From: Candidatus Jordarchaeum sp. LHC_1308
GTDB lineage: Archaea > Asgardarchaeota > Jordiarchaeia > Jordiarchaeales > Freyrarchaeaceae
DNA: 35,260 nucleotides
Direction: 5' to 3'
NCBI GenBank assembly: GCA_019057675.1
Contig: JAHLWX010000011.1
Coordinates: 1-35,260, forward strand
A program made the position numbers and the translations under genes. Within the stretch, counting starts at the first letter, position 1. Every line of letters starts with the position of its first letter. Below are positions 27,868 through 35,260 of this stretch, piece by piece. A model generated the notes under the pieces. The model was not told the DNA's origin and ran no database searches. It was given only the letters and a program-made list of their open reading frames with translations.

Positions 27868-30468
27868 TTATTGAGGAGTAGATATTCTTTGTTTTTGCCT
27901 CCGTGACTCGTTCTTCGTGTGGCTTCTTTTTTGGGTAGTATGGTGTGAGAGGAGGAGTATTATCGTCATGGTGGCTGTTATGGTAACCATAATCGGGATT
28001 TGCCACGTGGCTTGTTGTGATACTGTTAGTGGGAGATTTAGAGGGATTCTATCTTCTATTACTGTTATGGATTTGGCGTCTGATACGTATATTTCCCCGT
28101 TTTCCGTTACCGCTACCGCATAAACTAATATATTGCCTCCGAGTTCTGTTGTGTCGAGCTGAAGATGTACAATGCTTTTCTGTGAGGTATTCGTAATGAT
28201 TCTTTGGCTACTTACGACTATAATTGTTAGGTTTATGATATTGTAGGGGTGATCAGCTGTAATGTTTATTGAAACGGTTTCGCCTTTCCTTGCTTCTGAG
28301 GGAGCTGATATATTGAATTGCGCTGGGGCCAAGTCTCCAGCCAACCATTCACATAAAGATTTGAATAGTTGAAAATTGTCTTTTTCTCTTATCGAAGTAT
28401 TTTTCCATAGATCTAGATCAGAGACGAACGCTACTCTTCCATTGTACCATTTAATGCATGAGGCAATGATGAATTCCTGGGCGTCGTATGACGTAATAAG
28501 TATCGGTGTTCCTCCTTCGACTTTTCCAGGGTCTTTCAAGAGAACCTCATTTGTCCTGAACGTTTGAGGAGCCTTGATACATTTAGCGGTTACTGTACCC
28601 GAGAGGCTGGATGTTGAGAATGCGATATTAAAGTATGATGCAAGCTTGTTTGCATTACTCGCCAAGGCAGGATCGTTTTCCCCAATTATCAGTAGACTTC
28701 CACCTGACTGGATGAAATTACGTATAGCTTCAAGTTCATCTTCAGTATAGTTTTGTGAGGGATAATAAACAATAAGTACGTTGAAGTTCTTAAGGGTACC
28801 TAGTGTTATTTGAGTTTCAAGTATTTCAAAGTGGAATAGACATGCGTTTAGTGTTGTTCTAAGGATGGAAGTGTTGTTCCAGAACTCCAAGTGATAGTCC
28901 TGCTGATGATATTCGTCAATAAGTATCTTGATAGGTGTTCCCACCTCAATGGATATTTGAGCGGGAGAAAAAACTTCTTTGGTTACTGTTACGTTATATA
29001 TACCTCTTTCGGGGCAAGGCAAATGTACTTCGCCGTTTTTGTCTGTAAGGTATGTGTGGTAGTAATTCCATCCTTGTATACACACGTAAGCACCGTTAAC
29101 AGGGGAATTTCCATCTGAAACCTTGAGTGTTATTTCTTTCCCTGGAACTAAACGACCATCAATGTTTACATTCAAGCTCTTTAGCGGCCCGAAGCATACC
29201 GGAAGTTCCGGGTCACCTAATAGTATATACTCGATGAATAATTGTGTATATGTCGTGTTGCTTTCAAGCAAGTTTTTATACGACTTATAGTATTCTTTTT
29301 TGGCTTCGTATAGGGCATATCCTGGGCGATGGGTGAATGGCTGGTCTGCACTAAAGAAAATTCTGAAGAAAGTGTAGTCGAAGAATGTGTCTGCAGCATC
29401 GTTTAATGTATCGCCACCAAAAGTCGTTCTGGTTGATGCTATAACAGCTATGGCGCCCCCTCCAGGATTTTTCAATAGGGACTCTGCAACAGAGTCAGTA
29501 TTACTATCAATGCAACCTGCAAGACAGGCCGATATGAAAAACAATGGTAAACGATAGCCATTGGAGAGAGCTTCTGCGGTGGTTGAGTTTAAAAATGGAG
29601 AGCCAATCTGGGATATGTAAAGCGCGGTTTCTCTTCCATGAGAACATATGTCAACTATCGCTGCTCCCTCGTTAATTTTGCTTATGAATGATTGCTCTGT
29701 GAGATTTTTAAATTCTCGTATACTGTCATATGTGAGGAGGGTATAGTCAGATAGTTGGGGAAATGCTTTCACGGTGGCTTGTTTAGCCCGCCACCCTTGA
29801 ATGTCCTGAGATGAGCTTATTTCGCCCCCTGCAAGGAGCACGTTACCTGTCCATTCACCTGAGTATAAGTATAGGTACTGTTCATATGTCAATGTTTTAT
29901 TTACGAAAGATTCTAACTCGTCTATAGAGGAAACGGGTATTCTTCCAACGTAGAGTTCAGGGGTCCAGTCTATTTCTCCAAGCTCCCCATAGTGTCCATC
30001 GTGATCTTCGTCGAAAGAACCATCAAGGGCTGCGTAGTAATAGTCTGAGGGAACAAGAGTGCTGCCCATGGTGAAGAACCTTATCGGAATCTTATCGACG
30101 TCCCCCACAAGAAGAGCCCACTGAAGTTTCTTTGAAACATATAGATCCTTCAAGAAGTTACGGATTTTCGACGCGTTATCTTCACCTGTGTAATTCTGGT
30201 AAATTGATTCGACTGTATAAATCTCTGCTGGGATCCCTTTGAGCGTTTTCCACTCGGCGAGTGGAAGAACGGAGTTAATCCAACTTGCATCGCCTAAAAT
30301 TATTACGTACTTTGTTTCGTTATCAAGAAGGAAGGCGGGAGTATATGGAGAAGACTGAGGATGGATGGAGAATAGTGAGTATAATTGTGGAGGTTGGTTC
30401 AGGACGGGGGACGCTAGAAGGGAGATTATCAGAAAAAGAGGTATTGCGGCTTTTCTGAACGTTTTCAT
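27868..30468 (-). CDS. Secreted/membrane-anchored gingipain-like C25 cysteine peptidase
   Basis: Signal peptide; YVIILGDASWINSVLPLAEWKTLKGIPAEIYTVESI; catalytic-type CSHG and FFISACLAGCID; C-terminal TM followed by basic tail. Confidence 0.82.
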   Translation of the reverse strand: MKTFRKAAIPLFLIISLLASPVLNQPPQLYSLFSIHPQSSPYTPAFLLDNETKYVIILGDASWINSVLPLAEWKTLKGIPAEIYTVESIYQNYTGEDNASKIRNFLKDLYVSKKLQWALLVGDVDKIPIRFFTMGSTLVPSDYYYAALDGSFDEDHDGHYGELGEIDWTPELYVGRIPVSSIDELESFVNKTLTYEQYLYLYSGEWTGNVLLAGGEISSSQDIQGWRAKQATVKAFPQLSDYTLLTYDSIREFKNLTEQSFISKINEGAAIVDICSHGRETALYISQIGSPFLNSTTAEALSNGYRLPLFFISACLAGCIDSNTDSVAESLLKNPGGGAIAVIASTRTTFGGDTLNDAADTFFDYTFFRIFFSADQPFTHRPGYALYEAKKEYYKSYKNLLESNTTYTQLFIEYILLGDPELPVCFGPLKSLNVNIDGRLVPGKEITLKVSDGNSPVNGAYVCIQGWNYYHTYLTDKNGEVHLPCPERGIYNVTVTKEVFSPAQISIEVGTPIKILIDEYHQQDYHLEFWNNTSILRTTLNACLFHFEILETQITLGTLKNFNVLIVYYPSQNYTEDELEAIRNFIQSGGSLLIIGENDPALASNANKLASYFNIAFSTSSLSGTVTAKCIKAPQTFRTNEVLLKDPGKVEGGTPILITSYDAQEFIIASCIKWYNGRVAFVSDLDLWKNTSIREKDNFQLFKSLCEWLAGDLAPAQFNISAPSEARKGETVSINITADHPYNIINLTIIVVSSQRIITNTSQKSIVHLQLDTTELGGNILVYAVAVTENGEIYVSDAKSITVIEDRIPLNLPLTVSQQATWQIPIMVTITATMTIILLLSHHTTQKRSHTKNESRRQKQRISTPQ

Positions 30469-30508
30469 CGTCTACCCTCGATTGGCGTTAAGGGTTCGCG
30501 TTCAGCGT

Positions 30509-31621
30509 TTAATATATGTCTTTTTCTTCCTCAGCCTCTTCTTTTTTCATCAGCTCCTTTACAGATATTCTTTTTATCAGGAGATTCCTTGTTGAGTCTT
30601 CTACTTTAATTATGTATTCTCCATTGTTGTCTACTCGTGGAAAGATGAAGACTAGACTTTCTAGAGGAAACCATAACTCCACGTTTGTTGACCACGAGTA
30701 TGTCTCGAAGATGTCCTGTATGTGGCTTATGGTTATTTTTATATTTTCAAGTGCTTTTTCAGACGAGTTTTTAACCATTATTTTAAGCTTTTTTCCTTGC
30801 TCCATTAGTTCTACGCCTTCTAGCCCGACTGGGTTCTCGCGCATTAAGTCTACTTGCCTAATTTTTGGAGGTTCTTTCTCGGAGAGAGTAACTTTTCTGA
30901 TTGGAGCTTGTTCGCCGTAGAGATGGCTTAGGAGAAAATAAACGAGACTCTTCTGTTTTTCTGCATCAAATTGAAGGGATTCTATGACTCTTCGGGAGAT
31001 TTCTGGTATCGCTGAAATACAAATGTCCTCTAGCATTGAAGTTATCCGCTTGCCCTCCTCGATAAGTTTTTTATCTTCCTCGCCTTTGACAGGTTTAAGG
31101 TTCGCTTCCTCAACTAGGATTAGGAGATAAAGGTTCTCATAGAGCTGCTTTTGAATTTTCTCCCTTAGCAATCTTAGGAGTTCCTCGCCGAGAGGTTTTG
31201 CTATGGACGTAGGTGTGCTAATTATGAGGACAAAGACCTCTTCTGCACTTTCTTCAACTCCGGCTCTCTCTTTTTTCCTAGAGGACTTGGTGGTAAACTT
31301 TGTTCCGGAGTATACTTTCCCACCGAATTCCATGTCAACGTGATCTACGCTTCCTTTGAATTCGTTAACGTCAAGCCACCAGACGGGGTGACGCTGGAGG
31401 AGCCTGATGACGGATTTATCACCCTTCAGCTTTTGAGGTATAGTGAAGAGAATTAAATGCCCTTTCGCTTCATGAAAGCAACAAAGATATATTTCAATAA
31501 ACTCGGAGGGAAAGAGAGCCTTTGAATTGACGTACGTACTGCTACCTGCGACCTCGTCCTCCCGTAGAAAAAAGGACTCTGTTACTTCACCATTAAGATG
31601 TCTAGACGGGTGATCAGACAT
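30509..31621 (-). CDS. Unknown protein whose C-terminal domain matches the FrhB-like neighbour; N-terminus possibly longin-like
   Basis: C-terminal ITISHIQDIFETYSWSTNVELWFPLESLVFIFPRVDNNGEYIIKV...LLIKRISVKELMKKEE; N-terminal FIEIYLCCFHEAKGHLILFTIPQ. Confidence 0.6.
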   Translation of the reverse strand: MSDHPSRHLNGEVTESFFLREDEVAGSSTYVNSKALFPSEFIEIYLCCFHEAKGHLILFTIPQKLKGDKSVIRLLQRHPVWWLDVNEFKGSVDHVDMEFGGKVYSGTKFTTKSSRKKERAGVEESAEEVFVLIISTPTSIAKPLGEELLRLLREKIQKQLYENLYLLILVEEANLKPVKGEEDKKLIEEGKRITSMLEDICISAIPEISRRVIESLQFDAEKQKSLVYFLLSHLYGEQAPIRKVTLSEKEPPKIRQVDLMRENPVGLEGVELMEQGKKLKIMVKNSSEKALENIKITISHIQDIFETYSWSTNVELWFPLESLVFIFPRVDNNGEYIIKVEDSTRNLLIKRISVKELMKKEEAEEEKDIY

Positions 31622-31641
31622 TTTAAACCCTCAACAAAATT

Positions 31642-32097
31642 TCAATGTTTTTCGCTTTCAATTTGATGAGAAACGGGTTGCAGCTCTATGTTGTAGTAGC
31701 GAGCATACCGTTTAAATCCATTAACCCACTTCTTACTTATTACCCCTATAAGCTTTCCATCTTTATCTACTACGCCCACACGTTTTATCTTGGTCTTCTC
31801 AAACAAATCCTTAATCTCATCTATTGAAGCATCTTCACGCACGGTGATTATCTCGCGAAACATGATATCCTTAGCTTTATACTTTCTAGGATCCTCTTCC
31901 TTAGCAATAAGCCGGAATATCGCCCCATCCGTTATTATGCCCACAACTTTGCCCTCATGATTAACTACGAAAACGCTACTCACCCAATTGTCAACCATAA
32001 GCTGAGCAACTTTAGACAGGGAATCGTCCTCATTACACGTAACAATGTCTCTCATGGCAATATCTAAGATAGAGAATGAACGAGTCCCCGACTGCAA
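31642..32097 (-). CDS. CBS-domain pair protein
   Basis: DIVTCNEDDSLSKVAQLMVDNWVSSVFVVNHEGKVVGIITDGAIFR ... REIITVREDASIDEIKDLFEKTKIKRVGVVDKDGKLIGVISKK. Confidence 0.9.
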   Translation of the reverse strand: MQSGTRSFSILDIAMRDIVTCNEDDSLSKVAQLMVDNWVSSVFVVNHEGKVVGIITDGAIFRLIAKEEDPRKYKAKDIMFREIITVREDASIDEIKDLFEKTKIKRVGVVDKDGKLIGVISKKWVNGFKRYARYYNIELQPVSHQIESEKH

Positions 32098-32329
32098 TTA
32101 CAAACCTCCTCTAATATCTAGAATTCAACAGACAATATAATGTTTATTGTGATATAACCCTTAATATGGAAAGTTACAAAGTCTTTCACTATCTCTTCTA
32201 TTTGAGATTTTAGCATTTTAATTGCTAACCACGGGGTAGCGTTAAGTTCCAACGAAAAATTATCCTTTAAGGGGGTAAGTAGTAAATAGTTTAATTAAAC
32301 GTGAGAGTTCAAAACTAAAAACAATGAAG

Positions 32330-32472
32330 TGGTGCCTCGGCCGGGATTTGAATTCCCTTAGCGTTTTATAAATAGCTACCCGGGTCAAGGGGTCGAGTGG
32401 GCAGGTTGTAACCTTGAGCCCCTTATGCTTGGCCGTTACAGCCCTTTCTAAAGGTGACTACACCACCGAGGC
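32330..32472 (-). tRNA. tRNA-Glu(CTC) with three introns (D-loop, anticodon loop, T-loop); CCA encoded
   Basis: Acceptor GCCTCGG/CCGAGGC; removing approx 32435-32455, 32398-32416 and 32353-32378 gives AGGGG-CTCTCGA-CCCCT and CCGGG-TTCAAAT-CCCGG. Confidence 0.83.
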
Positions 32473-32574
32473 ACTCGAATATTCTCGGTAAGAAGTGCCG
32501 TTTATTAATGTTTCGCCACCTAAAAATAAATGAGAAAAAATATAGATAATTAAAAACTAAGGGAGGCGCCATAT

Positions 32575-33252
32575 GTGAGAGTTACATTATCCCCCGCGGC
32601 TTTATCAAAGGTTTTCTATGTGGCGCTTAGTAACAGGGAGGTTGAAGTGGCAGGTTTTCTCTTAGGGCAAGTGAGGGAAGATCAAGTTCTAGTGATTGAT
32701 AGTTTATGGGTTGGTAGTAGAGGGGGAAAAGCCCATGTAGAACTCGACTTTAATGTCATGGCTAAAGTAGTTGAGGAGCTGGAGAAGAATGGGAAAGACG
32801 AAGTTATAGTCGGATGGTGGCACAGTCACCCAGGGATGGGAGCGGATTTCATGTCAGCGATAGATGTTAAAACGCAATATGTTTGGCAATCACTTTTCCC
32901 GTATGCTATAGCACTTATCGTTGATCCAGCAGAATATGAAAAGGGGGGGATTAGTGAAAAAAGTTGTAGACTTTACAGGATAGCAAACAGTGAATATGAG
33001 GCTATCCCCTTCGATATGACGTTAGAATTAGATGACTTATCACATACGGGCTTGAAGTCTCTCCAAAGAACTTTAAGGAGAGGTGTTGGAGTTACTTTAA
33101 CACGGATGGGAGAGGAAACTTACAAGGAAAGGTTTACTAAAAGAACGAGAGAACTAATTGTACTTGCTCTTTCAATTTGGATAATAATATTTATTCTTCT
33201 TTTATGGGCTCTCTTTCACGTATTTTCTTACATGAAAAAACGTGAGGAATGA
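32575..33252 (+). CDS. Rpn11/CSN5-like JAMM (MPN+) metalloprotease with C-terminal transmembrane anchor
   Basis: EVAGFLLGQV ... VGWWHSHPGMGADFMSAIDVKTQ; C-terminal LIVLALSIWIIIFILLLWALFHVFSYMKKREE; GTG start. Confidence 0.85.
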   Translation: MRVTLSPAALSKVFYVALSNREVEVAGFLLGQVREDQVLVIDSLWVGSRGGKAHVELDFNVMAKVVEELEKNGKDEVIVGWWHSHPGMGADFMSAIDVKTQYVWQSLFPYAIALIVDPAEYEKGGISEKSCRLYRIANSEYEAIPFDMTLELDDLSHTGLKSLQRTLRRGVGVTLTRMGEETYKERFTKRTRELIVLALSIWIIIFILLLWALFHVFSYMKKREE

Positions 33253-33311
33253 TTCCCTTCACTTGAAAATGCAGGTTTTGCGTTACATTGAAAATGTGGG
33301 GATAATATGTT

Positions 33312-35053
<1,742 letters not shown>

Positions 35054-35113
35054 CTTTCCCTGCCAGTACCATGCAAGGCAGTGATAGTGGATAGGGGTTA
35101 AAAAATTTTTTGA

Positions 35114-35260
35114 CTAGTAGAGAGCGAAATCCAGAACTCTACCGCACGAACAACTCCTTTCTTTGGGAATTGCCTCAATGACCTTATAGAGTAGCTTTCT
35201 CACTTTTTCTATGTTCTCGCGCATACTCTTTGCAACCTGTTCCGCTGTGACTGGTCTTAC
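35114..35260 (-). CDS. C-terminal fragment of an unidentified protein (truncated by window edge)
   Basis: VRPVTAEQVAKSMRENIEKVRKLLYKVIEAIPKERSCSCGRVLDFALY* reading from the right edge. Confidence 0.5.
   Translation of the reverse strand, partial: VRPVTAEQVAKSMRENIEKVRKLLYKVIEAIPKERSCSCGRVLDFALY

Overview
Archaeal chromosomal window of about 35 kb, densely coding. Housekeeping content: RIO1 kinase C-terminus, Dim2-like KH protein, GPN GTPase, CarS, RadB, Clp1/GRC3-type kinase, pyruvate:ferredoxin oxidoreductase, SmAP, L23, Ogg, SerRS, LeuRS, TrpRS, S10. The strongest result is an hdrA - vhuD/mvhD locus (about 19.97-22.61 kb). Both genes are interrupted by one in-frame TGA exactly where the family has a conserved Cys, so both read as selenoproteins (DCAI-U-ILAPKM and FCCWK-U-GYGASD). 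Each has a 3'-UTR hairpin of matching geometry: UGAN / 8-bp helix / 13-nt loop starting C-R-AAA-G / NGAN. This resembles eukaryotic-type SECIS elements, as reported for Lokiarchaeota, and the ORF caller split or truncated both genes. Second, all five recognisable tRNA genes (Leu, Asp, Pro, Glu, Phe) carry non-canonical introns, about 14 in total; tRNA-Phe appears to need four to fold. Third, a 24.2-31.6 kb minus-strand neighbourhood holds an arrestin-fold-like protein, a Rag/Arf-like GTPase with a C-terminal roadblock-like region, an FrhB-like iron-sulfur protein, a gingipain-like C25 peptidase and an unknown protein. Three of these share a similar C-terminal beta-domain, suggesting an undescribed module. 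The lineage is inferred, not proven, to be Asgard or a related archaeon. All calls were made by eye from sequence, with no database search.
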